From contig NZ_RZYA01000027.1 in NCBI RefSeq assembly GCF_004005495.1, positions 58,169 to 122,168 on the forward strand: a stretch of 64,000 bases of DNA, in the 5' to 3' direction. Below the pieces are notes generated by a model. That model was not told where the DNA came from. It did no database searches and was given only the letters and a program-made list of their open reading frames with translations. Below are positions 40,870-50,884 of this stretch, piece after piece (within the stretch, counting starts at the first letter, position 1; each line of letters opens with the position of its first letter). The DNA is from Streptomyces antnestii (GTDB lineage Bacteria > Actinomycetota > Actinomycetes > Streptomycetales > Streptomycetaceae). The position numbers and the translations under genes were made by a program.

Positions 40870-41165
40870 ATCCGGTCAACTACCTGTATCTCGCCGCCCT
40901 GTTGTTCACGATCGGCGCCACCGGCGTGCTCATCAGGCGGAACGCGATCGTCGTGTTCATGTGCGTCGAGCTGATGCTCAACGCGTGCAACCTCGCGTTC
41001 GTCGCGTTCTCCCGGATGCACGGCAATCTCGACGGCCAGATCATCGCCTTCTTCACGATGGTCGTCGCCGCCGCCGAGGTCGTGGTCGGGCTCGCGATCA
41101 TCGTGTCGCTGTTCCGTTCCCGCCACTCGGCCTCGGTCGACGACGCCAGCCTGATGAAGCTGTAA
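40866..41165 (+). CDS. nuoK: NuoK, complex I membrane subunit
   Basis: A 99-residue subunit with three helices. Conserved features are LLFTIGATGVLIRRNAIVVFMCVELMLN, with the membrane-embedded Glu needed for proton transfer, and VAAAEVVVGLAI with the second Glu. GTG 40866 overlaps the nuoJ stop. Confidence 0.97.
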   Translation: MNPVNYLYLAALLFTIGATGVLIRRNAIVVFMCVELMLNACNLAFVAFSRMHGNLDGQIIAFFTMVVAAAEVVVGLAIIVSLFRSRHSASVDDASLMKL

Positions 41166-41179
41166 GGGGTCGCTGCACA

Positions 41180-43081
41180 GTGGAAAACCTGATCGCGCTG
41201 CTGGTAGCGGCGCCACTGCTCGGAGCGGCCGTACTGCTGTGCGGCGGACGGCGGTTGGACCGTGTGGGCCATCTGCTCGGCACGCTGCTCGCGGCCGCCT
41301 CCTTCGTCATCGGTGTCGTGCTCTTCGCCGACATGCTCGGCAAGAACGCCGACGACCGCACCTTCACCCAGCACCTGTTCAGCTGGATCCCCGTAGAGGG
41401 CTTCCAGGCGGACGTCTCCTTCCAGCTGGACCAGCTGTCGATGACGTTCGTGCTCCTGATCACCGGTGTGGGCTCGCTGATCCACATCTACTCGATCGGT
41501 TACATGGAGCACGACGAGCGGCGCCGCCGCTTCTTCGGCTACCTGAACCTGTTCCTCGCGGCGATGCTCCTCCTGGTCCTCGCCGACAACTACCTGCTTC
41601 TGTACGTCGGCTGGGAGGGCGTGGGCCTCGCCTCGTACCTCCTGATCGGTTTCTGGCAGCACAAGCCCAGCGCGGCCACCGCGGCGAAGAAGGCCTTCCT
41701 GGTCAACCGCGTGGGCGACATGGGCCTGTCGATCGCTGTCATGCTGATGTTCACGACGTTCGGGACGTTCGCCTTCGGGCCGGTCCTCAAGTCGGCGGAG
41801 GAGCACCTGGGCGGCGGCGCCACGCTGACGGGCATCGCCCTGATGCTGCTGCTCGCCGCGTGCGGCAAGTCCGCCCAGGTGCCGCTGCAGTCCTGGCTCG
41901 GCGACGCGATGGAGGGCCCGACCCCGGTCTCGGCCCTCATCCACGCGGCGACGATGGTGACCGCCGGTGTCTATCTGATCGTCCGCTCCGGCGCGGTGTT
42001 CAACGCGTCGCCGGACGCACAGCTCGTCGTGGTCGTCGTGGGTGCGGTCACGCTCCTGTTCGGTGCGATCGTCGGTTGCGCGAAGGACGACATCAAGAAG
42101 GCGCTGGCCGGCTCGACGATGTCGCAGATCGGCTACATGGTGCTCGCCGCGGGCCTCGGCCCCATCGGCTACGTCTTCGCGATCATGCACCTGGTGACGC
42201 ACGGCTTCTTCAAGGCGGGCCTCTTCCTCGGCGCCGGTTCGGTCATGCACGGCATGAACGACGAGGTGGACATGAGGAAGTACGGGGCCCTCAGGAAGTA
42301 CATGCCGGTCACGTTCGTCACGTTCGGCCTCGGCTATCTCGCGATCATCGGCTTCCCCGGTCTGTCCGGCTTCTTCTCCAAGGACAAGATCATCGAGGCG
42401 GCGTTCGCGAAGGGCGGCACGGAGGGCTGGATCCTCGGTTCGGTGGCCCTGCTCGGCGCGGCCATCACCGCGTACTACATGACGCGCGTGATGATCATGA
42501 CGTTCTTCGGTGAGAAGCGCTGGCAGCCCGATGGCGAGGGCCACGAGCCGCACCCGCACGAGTCGCCGAAGTCCATGACGATCCCGATGATCGTGCTCGC
42601 CGTCGGATCCGTCTTCGCGGGTGGCTTCTTCAGCATCGGCGACCGCTTCCTGCACTGGCTGGAGCCGGTCACCGAGCACAGCCACGGGAACGCGCCGATC
42701 AGCGCCACGACCGTCACCGCGGCCACCATGGTGGTCCTGGTCGTCGGCGCGGGTCTCGCCTACCTCCAGTACGGCCGGCGCCCGGTCCCCGTCGTCGCCC
42801 CGCGCGGCTCGCTGCTCACCCGGGCCGCCCGCCGCGACCTCCTCCAGGACGACTTCAACCACGTGGTCCTGGTCCGCGGCGGCGAACACCTCACCCGCTC
42901 CCTGGTCTACGTCGACCACACCCTGGTCGACGGCGTGGTCAACGGGACGGCGGCCTCGGTCGGCGGGCTCTCCGGCCGGCTGCGCAAGCTCCAGAACGGC
43001 TACGCCCGCTCGTACGCCGTCTCGATGTTCGGCGGTGCGGCACTCATCGTCGCCGCGACCCTGCTGATGAGGGCGGTCTGA
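41180..43081 (+). CDS. nuoL: NuoL, complex I antiporter-like subunit
   Basis: A 633-residue proton-pumping subunit with about 16 helices including the long C-terminal lateral helix. Conserved stretches are LYVGWEGVGLASYLLIGFW, KAFLVNRVGDMGL, SAQVPLQSWLGDAMEGPTPV (with the essential Lys/Glu environment) and ALIHAATMVTAGVYL. GTG 41180 is preceded by AAGGGG. The gap to nuoK is 14 bases. Confidence 0.97.
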   Translation: MENLIALLVAAPLLGAAVLLCGGRRLDRVGHLLGTLLAAASFVIGVVLFADMLGKNADDRTFTQHLFSWIPVEGFQADVSFQLDQLSMTFVLLITGVGSLIHIYSIGYMEHDERRRRFFGYLNLFLAAMLLLVLADNYLLLYVGWEGVGLASYLLIGFWQHKPSAATAAKKAFLVNRVGDMGLSIAVMLMFTTFGTFAFGPVLKSAEEHLGGGATLTGIALMLLLAACGKSAQVPLQSWLGDAMEGPTPVSALIHAATMVTAGVYLIVRSGAVFNASPDAQLVVVVVGAVTLLFGAIVGCAKDDIKKALAGSTMSQIGYMVLAAGLGPIGYVFAIMHLVTHGFFKAGLFLGAGSVMHGMNDEVDMRKYGALRKYMPVTFVTFGLGYLAIIGFPGLSGFFSKDKIIEAAFAKGGTEGWILGSVALLGAAITAYYMTRVMIMTFFGEKRWQPDGEGHEPHPHESPKSMTIPMIVLAVGSVFAGGFFSIGDRFLHWLEPVTEHSHGNAPISATTVTAATMVVLVVGAGLAYLQYGRRPVPVVAPRGSLLTRAARRDLLQDDFNHVVLVRGGEHLTRSLVYVDHTLVDGVVNGTAASVGGLSGRLRKLQNGYARSYAVSMFGGAALIVAATLLMRAV

Positions 43082-43086
43082 TAGCA

Positions 43087-44658
43087 ATGTCCTTTCCTCT
43101 GCTGACAGCGACGGCGGTGCTCCCCGCCGTGGGAGCCGTCGCCACGGCCGCCGTCCCGGCGGCGCGGCGCACCGCGGCGAAGTGGCTCGCGCTGCTCGTC
43201 TCGCTCGCCACGCTCGTGCTCGCCGCGGTCGTACTCGCCCGCTTCGAGCCCGGCGGCGCCCGCTACCAGCTCACCGAATCGCACGCCTGGATCAAGGAAT
43301 TCGGGGTGCGGTACGAGCTGGGCGTGGACGGCATCGCGGTGGCGCTCATCGCGCTCACCGCCCTCCTGATGCCGTTCGTGATCCTCGCGGGCTGGCACGA
43401 CGCCGACCCGCAGGAGACGGGCAGTTCGAGGTGGCGGCCGACGCAGGGCTTCTTCGCCCTGATCCTCGGCGTCGAGGCGATGGTGATCATCTCCTTCGAG
43501 GCCACCGACGTCTTCCTCTTCTACATCTTCTTCGAAGCCATGCTCATCCCGATGTACTTCCTCATCGGCGGCTTCGGAGACCGCGCCCACGCGGGCAGCG
43601 ACGAGCACGCGGCGGCCCAACGCTCGTACGCCGCCGTGAAGTTCCTGCTCTACAACCTCGTCGGCGGCCTCATCATGCTGGCCGCCGTGATCGGTCTCTA
43701 CGTGGTGGCGGGGAACTTCTCGCTCCCGGAGATCGTCGCCGCGCGGGCGAACGGTTCGCTGCACATGGCGACCAGCACGGAGCGCTGGCTCTTCCTCGGC
43801 TTCTTCTTCGCCTTCGCGGTGAAGGCGCCGCTGTGGCCGCTGCACACCTGGCTGCCGAACGCGATGGGGGAGGCCACCGCCCCGGTCGCCGTCCTCATCA
43901 CGGCGGTGGTCGACAAGGTCGGCACGTTCGCGATGCTCCGCTTCTGCCTCCAGCTCTTCCCGGAGGCGTCGAAGTGGGCGACGCCGGTCATCCTCGTCCT
44001 GGCCCTGATCAGCATCGTCTACGGCGCGCTGCTCGCGGTCGGCCAGCGGGACATCAAGCGCCTGGTGGCGTACGCGTCGATCTCGCACTTCGGGTTCATC
44101 ATCCTCGGCATCTTCGCGATGACGAGCCAGGGCCAGTCGGGCGCGACGCTGTACATGGTCAACCACGGCATCTCGACGGCCGCGCTGATGCTGGTGGCGG
44201 GATTCCTGATCTCGCGCCGCGGCTCGCGCCTGATCGCGGACTACGGAGGCGTGCAGAAGGTCGCCCCGGTGCTCGCCGGCACGTTTCTGATCGGCGGCCT
44301 CGCGACGCTCTCGCTGCCGGGCCTCGCGCCCTTCGTGAGCGAGTTCCTGGTCCTGGTCGGCACGTTCGCGCGGTACCCGGTCGTCGGGATCATCGCGACC
44401 TTCGGCATCGTGCTCGCCGCGCTGTACACGCTCGTCCTCTACCAGCGGACGATGACGGGCCCGGTGAAGCCGGAGGTCTCGGCGCTGCCCGACCTGCGCG
44501 TGCGTGAGCTCGCGGTGGTCGTCCCGCTGATCGCCGCGCTGATCTTCCTCGGCGTCTACCCGAAGCCGGTCACCGACCTGGTGAACCCGGCGGTCAAGCA
44601 CACCTTGTCCGACGTACACAAGACGGACCCGAAGCCAGCGGTGGAGGCGGCCAAGTGA
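43087..44658 (+). CDS. nuoM: NuoM, complex I antiporter-like subunit
   Basis: A 523-residue proton-pumping subunit with 14 helices. Family features: YELGVDGIAVALIALTALLM, FYIFFEAMLIPMYFLIGGF, FAVKAPLWPLHTWLPNAMGE and KRLVAYASISHFGFIILGIF. It begins 5 bases after nuoL and overlaps nuoN by four bases. Confidence 0.97.
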   Translation: MSFPLLTATAVLPAVGAVATAAVPAARRTAAKWLALLVSLATLVLAAVVLARFEPGGARYQLTESHAWIKEFGVRYELGVDGIAVALIALTALLMPFVILAGWHDADPQETGSSRWRPTQGFFALILGVEAMVIISFEATDVFLFYIFFEAMLIPMYFLIGGFGDRAHAGSDEHAAAQRSYAAVKFLLYNLVGGLIMLAAVIGLYVVAGNFSLPEIVAARANGSLHMATSTERWLFLGFFFAFAVKAPLWPLHTWLPNAMGEATAPVAVLITAVVDKVGTFAMLRFCLQLFPEASKWATPVILVLALISIVYGALLAVGQRDIKRLVAYASISHFGFIILGIFAMTSQGQSGATLYMVNHGISTAALMLVAGFLISRRGSRLIADYGGVQKVAPVLAGTFLIGGLATLSLPGLAPFVSEFLVLVGTFARYPVVGIIATFGIVLAALYTLVLYQRTMTGPVKPEVSALPDLRVRELAVVVPLIAALIFLGVYPKPVTDLVNPAVKHTLSDVHKTDPKPAVEAAK

Positions 44659-46304
44659 GCGCAGCAGCCGTCCACAGCCTGTGGACAACGGCAGCCGATC
44701 CCATGTTGAAGATCCCGGCGCCGAAGATCGAATACGGGCAATTGTCGCCCACCCTGATCGTCATCGGTGCGGCGGTCGTCGGGGTACTCGTCGAGGCGTT
44801 CGTGCCGCGCAGGTCCCGGTACTACGTCCAGGCGTTCCTCGCCGTCGTCGCCCTGGCCGCCGCGTTCGCCGCGGTGGTCGGGCTCGCCGCCGGCGGGTAC
44901 GGCACCACGAAGGCGCACATCGCGGCCATGGGCGCGATCTCCGTCGACGGCCCGGCCCTGTTCCTCCAGGGCGTCATCCTGCTCACCGGACTCGTCGCGA
45001 TCTTCACCTTCGCCGAGCGCCGGCTCGACCCGGAAGCCCACGGCAACCGCGTCGACTCGTTCGCCGCGCAGGCCGCGTCCGTGCCCGGCAGCGACAGCGA
45101 GAAGGCCGCGGTCAAGGCCGGGTTCACGACCACGGAGGTGTTCCCGCTCGCGCTCTTCGCGATCGGCGGCATGCTGGTCTTCCCCTCGGCGAACGACCTG
45201 CTGACGCTGTTCATCGCCCTGGAAGTCTTCTCCCTGCCGCTCTACCTCCTGTGCGCCCTGGCCCGCCGCAAGCGGCTCATGTCGCAGGAGGCCGCGGTCA
45301 AGTACTTCCTCCTCGGCGCCTTCGCCTCGGCGTTCACCCTGTTCGGCATCGCCCTCCTCTACGGGTATGCCGGCTCGGTGTCGTACGGGAAGATCGCCGA
45401 CGTCGTCGACGGGTCGGTCCAGAACATCGACCCGGCGCTCGCCGACACCATGGGGAACGACGCGCTGCTGCTCATCGGCGTCGCGATGGTCGCCATGGGC
45501 CTGCTGTTCAAGGTCGGCGCGGTCCCGTTCCACATGTGGACCCCGGACGTCTACCAGGGTGCGCCCACGCCTGTCACGGGCTTCATGGCGGCCGCCACGA
45601 AGGTCGCCGCCTTCGGCGCCCTCCTGCGGCTCCTGTACGTCGTCCTGCCCGGCATGCGCTGGGACTGGCGGCCGGTCATGTGGGGCATCGCGATCATCAC
45701 GATGCTGGGCGGCGCGATCGTCGCGATCACCCAGACCGACATCAAGCGGCTCCTCGCGTACTCGTCGATCGCGCACGCCGGGTTCATCCTCGCCGGTGTC
45801 ATCGCCACGACGCCCGACGGCATCTCGTCCGTGCTCTTCTACCTGGGCGCGTACTCCTTCGTGACCGTCGGCGCGTTCGCGGTGGTCACCCTGGTCAGGG
45901 ACGCGGGCGGCGAGGCCACGCACCTGTCGAAGTGGGCGGGGCTCGGGCGGCGCTCACCGCTCGTCGCGGCCGTGTTCGCGGTGTTCCTGCTCGCCTTCGC
46001 CGGTATCCCGCTGACCTCGGGCTTCGCCGGAAAGTTCGCCGTGTTCAAGGCGGCGGCGGAGGGCGGGGCCGGGGCGCTCGTCGTCATCGGTGTGATCTCG
46101 TCGGCGATCGCCGCGTTCTTCTACATCCGTGTGATCGTGCTCATGTTCTTCAGCGAGCCGAAGGCGGACGGCCCGACGGTCGCCGTGCCGTCGCCGCTGA
46201 CGATGACCACGATCGGCGTGGGTGTGGCGGTCACCGTGGTGCTGGGCCTCGCGCCCCAGTACTTCCTGGACCTGGCGAACCAGGCGAGCGTGTTCGTCCG
46301 GTAA
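44655..46304 (+). CDS. nuoN: NuoN, complex I antiporter-like subunit
   Basis: A 549-residue subunit with 14 helices, last gene of the operon. Conserved blocks: FIALEVFSLPLYLLCALARR, KYFLLGAFASAFTLFG, KVGAVPFHMWTPDVYQGAPT and KRLLAYSSIAHAGFILAGV. GTG 44655 overlaps the nuoM stop (GTGA). A terminator follows. Confidence 0.97.
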   Translation: MSAAAVHSLWTTAADPMLKIPAPKIEYGQLSPTLIVIGAAVVGVLVEAFVPRRSRYYVQAFLAVVALAAAFAAVVGLAAGGYGTTKAHIAAMGAISVDGPALFLQGVILLTGLVAIFTFAERRLDPEAHGNRVDSFAAQAASVPGSDSEKAAVKAGFTTTEVFPLALFAIGGMLVFPSANDLLTLFIALEVFSLPLYLLCALARRKRLMSQEAAVKYFLLGAFASAFTLFGIALLYGYAGSVSYGKIADVVDGSVQNIDPALADTMGNDALLLIGVAMVAMGLLFKVGAVPFHMWTPDVYQGAPTPVTGFMAAATKVAAFGALLRLLYVVLPGMRWDWRPVMWGIAIITMLGGAIVAITQTDIKRLLAYSSIAHAGFILAGVIATTPDGISSVLFYLGAYSFVTVGAFAVVTLVRDAGGEATHLSKWAGLGRRSPLVAAVFAVFLLAFAGIPLTSGFAGKFAVFKAAAEGGAGALVVIGVISSAIAAFFYIRVIVLMFFSEPKADGPTVAVPSPLTMTTIGVGVAVTVVLGLAPQYFLDLANQASVFVR

Positions 46305-46324
46305 GCCGTTGTACGAGTGTGCTG

Positions 46325-46356
46325 CCGCCCGGTGTCCCGAGAGGGGTGCCGGGCGG
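46325..46356 (+). terminator. nuo operon terminator
   Basis: CCGCCCGG (46325-46332) and CCGGGCGG (46349-46356) pair around a 16-base loop, with a further GTG..CCC/GGG pairing inside. It lies 21 bases after the nuoN stop. Confidence 0.75.
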
Positions 46357-46476
46357 TGGCATCTCCAGGGCCCGGTCACCCTCAGCCTGTGGATAACTTT
46401 TCGGGCTGTCGGTGCGGAGCCCTATCGTGGCAGCAGTGGTCGAACCACGGAGTACGGACGTACGGGGGACAGGGCG

Positions 46477-48510
46477 ATGAATGGGATCGGTGGCATGAGC
46501 GAGGTGACGGAGCCCGGTGGGGCGACGGCGATGACGACGGCGGTGCGGAGCGACGCGCTGGAGACACTGCACCGTGTCTTCGGATACGACGCGTTCCGCG
46601 GCGAGCAGGAAGCGATCATCGGGCACGTCGTGGACGGCGGGGACGCCGTCGTCCTGATGCCGACCGGCGGCGGAAAGTCCCTCTGCTACCAGATTCCGGC
46701 CCTGGTCAGGCCCGGCACGGGCGTGGTGGTGTCGCCCCTGATCGCTCTCATGCAGGACCAGGTGGACGCGCTGCGCGCGCTCGGCGTCCGCGCCGGGTTC
46801 ATGAACTCGACGCAGGACTTCGACGAGCGCCGCACCGTCGAGGCCGAGTTCCTCGCCGGCGAGCTCGACCTCCTCTATCTCGCCCCCGAGCGGCTGCGCC
46901 TCGACTCGACCCTCGGCCTGCTCTCCCGCGGCAAGGTCTCCGTCTTCGCGATCGACGAGGCGCACTGTGTGGCCCAGTGGGGTCACGACTTCCGGCCCGA
47001 CTATCTGTCCCTGTCCGTTCTCGGCCAGCGCTGGCCGGACGTGCCGCGCATCGCGCTCACGGCGACCGCGACACACGCCACGCACCAGGAGATCACCCAG
47101 CGCCTGGGCATGCCGGACGCGAAGCACTTCGTGGCCAGCTTCGACCGGCCCAACATCCAGTACCGGATCGTGCCGAAGGCCGACCCGAAGAAGCAGCTCC
47201 TCGCCTTCCTCAAGCAGGAGCACGAGGGCGACGCGGGCATCGTGTACTGCCTGTCGCGCAAGTCGGTGGAGGCGACCGCCGAGTTCCTCAGCCGGAACGG
47301 CGTCGAGGCGGTCCCGTACCACGCGGGTCTCGACGCGGGCACCCGTGCGGCGCACCAGTCCCGCTTCCTGCGCGAGGAGGGCCTGGTCGTCTGCGCGACC
47401 ATCGCGTTCGGCATGGGTATCGACAAGCCCGACGTCCGGTTCGTCGCGCATCTCGACCTCCCCAAGTCCGTCGAGGGCTACTACCAGGAGACGGGCCGCG
47501 CCGGGCGTGACGGGCTCGCGTCCACGGCCTGGATGGCGTACGGGCTGCAGGACGTCGTGCAGCAGCGGAAGCTGATCAACATGGGGGAGGGGGACGAGGC
47601 GTTCCGGCGCCGGGCGGGGGCCCACCTCGACGCGATGCTGGCGCTGTGCGAGACGGCGCAGTGCCGCAGGTCCCAGCTGCTCATGTACTTCGGGCAGGAG
47701 CCGCAGACGGCCGCCTGCGGCAACTGCGACACGTGCCTCTCGCCGCCGGAGACCTGGGACGGCACCGTCGCCGCGCAGAAGATCCTTTCCACGGTGGTGC
47801 GCCTCGACCGGGAGCGCAGGCAGAAGTTCGGTGCGGGCCAGGTCATCGACATCCTGATGGGCCGGCGCACCGCCAAGGTCATCCAGTTCGACCACGACCA
47901 GCTCTCCGTCTTCGGTATCGGCGAGGACCTGAGCGAGGCCGAATGGCGCGGCGTGGTGCGGCAGTTGCTGGCGCAGAGCCTCATCGCGGTCGAGGGCGAG
48001 TACGGGACGCTGGTGCTCACCGAGGAGAGCGGGACCGTGCTCGGGCGGCAGCGGGAGGTGCGGCTGCGCAAGGAGGCGCCCCGGCCCGCGACGTCCCGCT
48101 CGGCCTCGCGCGACCGCAAGGCGAAGTCGCCCGCGGCGGACCTGCCGGAGCAGCTGTTGCCCGTCTTCGAGGCGCTGCGCGCGTGGCGCGGCGCGCAGGC
48201 GAAGGAGAACGGGGTCCCGGCGTACGTCATCTTCCATGACGCGACGCTCAAGGAGATCGCCCTCCAGCACCCCACGTCCATCGGTCAGTTGGGCACGATC
48301 GGCGGCGTCGGCGAGAAGAAGCTGGCGACGTGGGGCGAGGGTGTCCTCGAGGTCCTGGCGGGCCTGGACGGCGCCGGCGCTGGAGCCGGCGGCAGCCAGG
48401 GCGCAGCGTCCGGCGGCCAGGCGCCGGCCGGCCACGCCGCCGGGGAGGAGCCGGAGCCGGACCCCGGCTGGCCCGAGGACGAGCCGGCGCCGGAGGACAT
48501 CGACTGGTGA
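46477..48510 (+). CDS. recQ: RecQ ATP-dependent DNA helicase
   Basis: A 677-residue 3'-5' helicase. Motif 0 FRGEQEAII, Walker A MPTGGGKSLCYQ, DEAH AIDEAHCVAQWGHDF, motif III TATAT, motif VI QETGRAGRDG. The RecQ-C-terminal zinc site CRRSQLLMYFGQ...ACGNCDTC follows, then a winged-helix region and an HRDC domain (about residues 560-630: LRAWRGAQAKENGVPAYVIF). The last 45 residues are Gly/Ala/Pro/Glu-rich and poorly conserved. ATG 46477 was taken; an internal ATG at 46495 is possible. It has its own promoter region after the nuo terminator. Confidence 0.95.
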   Translation: MNGIGGMSEVTEPGGATAMTTAVRSDALETLHRVFGYDAFRGEQEAIIGHVVDGGDAVVLMPTGGGKSLCYQIPALVRPGTGVVVSPLIALMQDQVDALRALGVRAGFMNSTQDFDERRTVEAEFLAGELDLLYLAPERLRLDSTLGLLSRGKVSVFAIDEAHCVAQWGHDFRPDYLSLSVLGQRWPDVPRIALTATATHATHQEITQRLGMPDAKHFVASFDRPNIQYRIVPKADPKKQLLAFLKQEHEGDAGIVYCLSRKSVEATAEFLSRNGVEAVPYHAGLDAGTRAAHQSRFLREEGLVVCATIAFGMGIDKPDVRFVAHLDLPKSVEGYYQETGRAGRDGLASTAWMAYGLQDVVQQRKLINMGEGDEAFRRRAGAHLDAMLALCETAQCRRSQLLMYFGQEPQTAACGNCDTCLSPPETWDGTVAAQKILSTVVRLDRERRQKFGAGQVIDILMGRRTAKVIQFDHDQLSVFGIGEDLSEAEWRGVVRQLLAQSLIAVEGEYGTLVLTEESGTVLGRQREVRLRKEAPRPATSRSASRDRKAKSPAADLPEQLLPVFEALRAWRGAQAKENGVPAYVIFHDATLKEIALQHPTSIGQLGTIGGVGEKKLATWGEGVLEVLAGLDGAGAGAGGSQGAASGGQAPAGHAAGEEPEPDPGWPEDEPAPEDIDW

Positions 48511-48516
48511 GGTGAC

Positions 48517-48556
48517 GGCGGCGGCGCCCCCTCAGGTCACTGACAGCGCCGCCGCC
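48517..48556. terminator. Terminator between recQ and fahA
   Basis: GGCGGCGGCGC (48517-48527) and GCGCCGCCGCC (48546-48556) form a perfect 11-bp stem, serving two convergent genes. Confidence 0.8.
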
Positions 48557-48562
48557 ACGCCC

Positions 48563-49819
48563 TTACCCCGCCGCCACGATCCGACCCGTCACCTCGCCGA
48601 TGCCCACCCGGGTGTTGTCGGGGCCCGGGGCCCACGCCGTCATCGTCACCACGTCGCCGTCCTCCAGGAACGTCCGCTTGCCGTCCGGGAGTTCGATGGG
48701 GTCGCGGCCGTTCCAGGTGATCTCGATGAGGGAGCCGCGTTCGTGCTCGGAGGCGCCGCTGATGGTGCCGGACCCGTACAGGTCGCCCGTGCGCAGGGAC
48801 GCGCCTCCCACCGTCATGTGGGCCAGCATCTGCGCCGCCGTCCAGTAGAGCGCGGCGGACGAGGTCTCCGCGATGACATGGCCGTTGAGGGTGACGGTGA
48901 TGCGCAGGTCGTAGCCGCCGGGCTCGTCCGCCATGCCGTCGCCGGGCGGGGCCGTGTCGTCCAGGTAGGGGAGGAGCGGGACCGAGCGCTCCGGCGGGGC
49001 CACCCGCGCCGCGTCGAGGGCGTCGAGCGGCGTGATCCAGGCCGACACCGACGTGGCGAACGACTTGCCGAGGTGCGGGCCGAGCGGCACCGTCTCCCAC
49101 GACTGGATGTCGCGCGCCGACCAGTCGTTGAGGAGGCAGAGCCCGAACACGTGGTCGCGGTACGCGGACAGCGGCACCGGCGTGCCCCGCTCGGACGGTG
49201 TCCCGACGACGAAGCCGAGCTCCGTCTCGATGTCGAGCCGCACCGACGGGCCGAAGACGGGGGCCGGGTCGGCCGGGGACTTCCGCTGGCCCGAGGGGCG
49301 CACGACGTCCGTCCCGGACACCACGACGGTGCCGGACCGGCCGTGGTAACCCACCGGAAGATGCTTCCAGTTGGGCTTCAGGGGCTCCTCGTCCGGGCGG
49401 AACATCCGGCCCAGGTTGGTGGCGTGGTTCTCGGAGGCGTAGAAGTCCACGTAGTCCGCGACCTCGAACGGGAGGTGCAGCGTGACGTCGTCGAGCGGGT
49501 GCAGCAGGGGCAGTACGGCCTCGCGGTGCGCCGGGACCGTCACCCAGGCCGTGAGCGCGCGCCGCACGTCCGACCAGGCGGTGCGGCCCGCGGCGAGGAG
49601 CGGGTTCAGGGTGGGCCGCGCGAGCAGGGAGACGTAGGGCGAGCCGAGCGCGGCCGCCGCGGCGCCCGCGTCGAGCACGTACGAGCCGAGGCGCACGCCG
49701 ACCCGGCGCAGCTCCACGGCCTCCCCCGGCAGGGAGAACACCCCGTACGGGAGGTTGTGCGGGCCGAAGGGGTCGCCTTCGGGGAGGTCGAGGGGGGTGA
49801 GCGGGGTCTGCTCGGACAT
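48563..49819 (-). CDS. fahA: Fumarylacetoacetase
   Basis: A 418-residue hydrolase that splits 4-fumarylacetoacetate into fumarate and acetoacetate in tyrosine and homogentisate breakdown. Signature elements: DFYASENHATNLGRMF, YHGRSGTVVVSG, ELGFVVG (metal Glu), LLNDWSARDIQSWE and GKSFATSVSAWITPLDAL. The ATG at 49819 opens directly into the SH3-like N-terminal domain (LDLPEGDPFGPHNLPYGVFS). A GAGG lies a short distance upstream. Other homogentisate genes are not in the window. Confidence 0.95.
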   Translation of the reverse strand: MSEQTPLTPLDLPEGDPFGPHNLPYGVFSLPGEAVELRRVGVRLGSYVLDAGAAAAALGSPYVSLLARPTLNPLLAAGRTAWSDVRRALTAWVTVPAHREAVLPLLHPLDDVTLHLPFEVADYVDFYASENHATNLGRMFRPDEEPLKPNWKHLPVGYHGRSGTVVVSGTDVVRPSGQRKSPADPAPVFGPSVRLDIETELGFVVGTPSERGTPVPLSAYRDHVFGLCLLNDWSARDIQSWETVPLGPHLGKSFATSVSAWITPLDALDAARVAPPERSVPLLPYLDDTAPPGDGMADEPGGYDLRITVTLNGHVIAETSSAALYWTAAQMLAHMTVGGASLRTGDLYGSGTISGASEHERGSLIEITWNGRDPIELPDGKRTFLEDGDVVTMTAWAPGPDNTRVGIGEVTGRIVAAG

Positions 49820-49987
49820 GCGTACCTGCCTCGCTTTCCATGTGGGTGGGCCACACGTTACGTGGGAGCGAGCCGTTGGGGCAGTGCCTGAAGAGTTCAC
49901 AATGTCCGAATAAGCCCTGCTGGAGTGGTCAACTCCGGCTCAGCGCCCTGTCGGGGCACGGGCGGGGTGGGTGCGCGGAGCGGTCCG

Positions 49988-50000
49988 TATTCTCTCGATC
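49988..50000 (+). promoter_or_regulatory. Leaderless -10 element of HAD gene
   Basis: TATTCT (49988-49993) is 7 bases before the ATG at 50001, without a ribosome-binding site. Confidence 0.55.
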
Positions 50001-50822
50001 ATGGCCGCTCCGTTTCGCTCCGCCCTCTTCGATCTCATCGCCACCGACCTGGACGGGACGCTGCTGCGCGGTGACGACACGGTCTCCGGCCGGACCCGCG
50101 CCGCGCTCGCGGCGGCGGCCGACGCCGGGGCGCGACACCTGGTGGTGACGGGGCGATCCGCGCCGGGCGTACGGGAGTTGCTCCGCGCACTCGGCGGCCG
50201 GGGGCTCGCGGTCTGCGCGCAGGGCGCCCAGCTGTACGACGCGGCGGCCGACCGCATCGTGTGGTCCCTGACCCTCGACCGTGACCTCGCCGAGCAGGCC
50301 CTGGGCAAGATCGAGGCCGAGGTCGGCCAGGTCGACGCGGCGGTGGACCAGAACGGAGCGGACGGCCTGACCCTCATCGAACCGGGCTACGTGATGTCGC
50401 ACCCCGGGCTGCCTTCCGTGCGGATCGGGCGCCGCGAGGAGCTCTGGGCCGCACCCATCAGCAAGGTGCTGCTCCGTCATCCCCGCCTGGCGGACGACGA
50501 GTTGGCGGCGACGGCCAGGGCGGTCGTCGGCGACCTGGCCACGGTCACCATGTCGGGCCCCGGCACGGTCGAGCTCCAGCCGTACGGCGTGACCAAGGCG
50601 ACCGGGCTGGCGCTGGCCGCCGAGCGGCTCGGCGTGACGCCGGAGCGCACGATCGCGTTCGGGGACATGCCGAACGACCTGCCGATGTTCGCGTGGGCGG
50701 GCCACGGCGTGGCCATGGCCAACGCCCACGACGAACTCAGGGCGGCGGCGGACGAGGTGACGCTGTCCAACGAGGAGGACGGCGTGGGGGTCGTCCTGGA
50801 GCGGGAGTTCGGGGTCGGGTAG
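50001..50822 (+). CDS. HAD-superfamily phosphatase (Cof-like, subclass IIB)
   Basis: A 273-residue sugar- or nucleotide-phosphatase type HAD hydrolase. Motif I is ATDLDGTLLRGDD (nucleophile and acid Asp), motif II VVTGRSAPGVREL, and motif IV FGDMPNDLPMFAWAG with a C2B cap domain between. The sequence GVTKATGLALAAERLGV before motif IV is typical of Cof/YbiV proteins. Substrate not predictable. ATG 50001 is supported by the -10 box. Confidence 0.92.
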   Translation: MAAPFRSALFDLIATDLDGTLLRGDDTVSGRTRAALAAAADAGARHLVVTGRSAPGVRELLRALGGRGLAVCAQGAQLYDAAADRIVWSLTLDRDLAEQALGKIEAEVGQVDAAVDQNGADGLTLIEPGYVMSHPGLPSVRIGRREELWAAPISKVLLRHPRLADDELAATARAVVGDLATVTMSGPGTVELQPYGVTKATGLALAAERLGVTPERTIAFGDMPNDLPMFAWAGHGVAMANAHDELRAAADEVTLSNEEDGVGVVLEREFGVG

Positions 50823-50884
50823 CCCGGGTCACCCCGCCCCCGTACCCAGGCCCGCCCCCGCCTCACCCCGCGTATGCGGCCGCC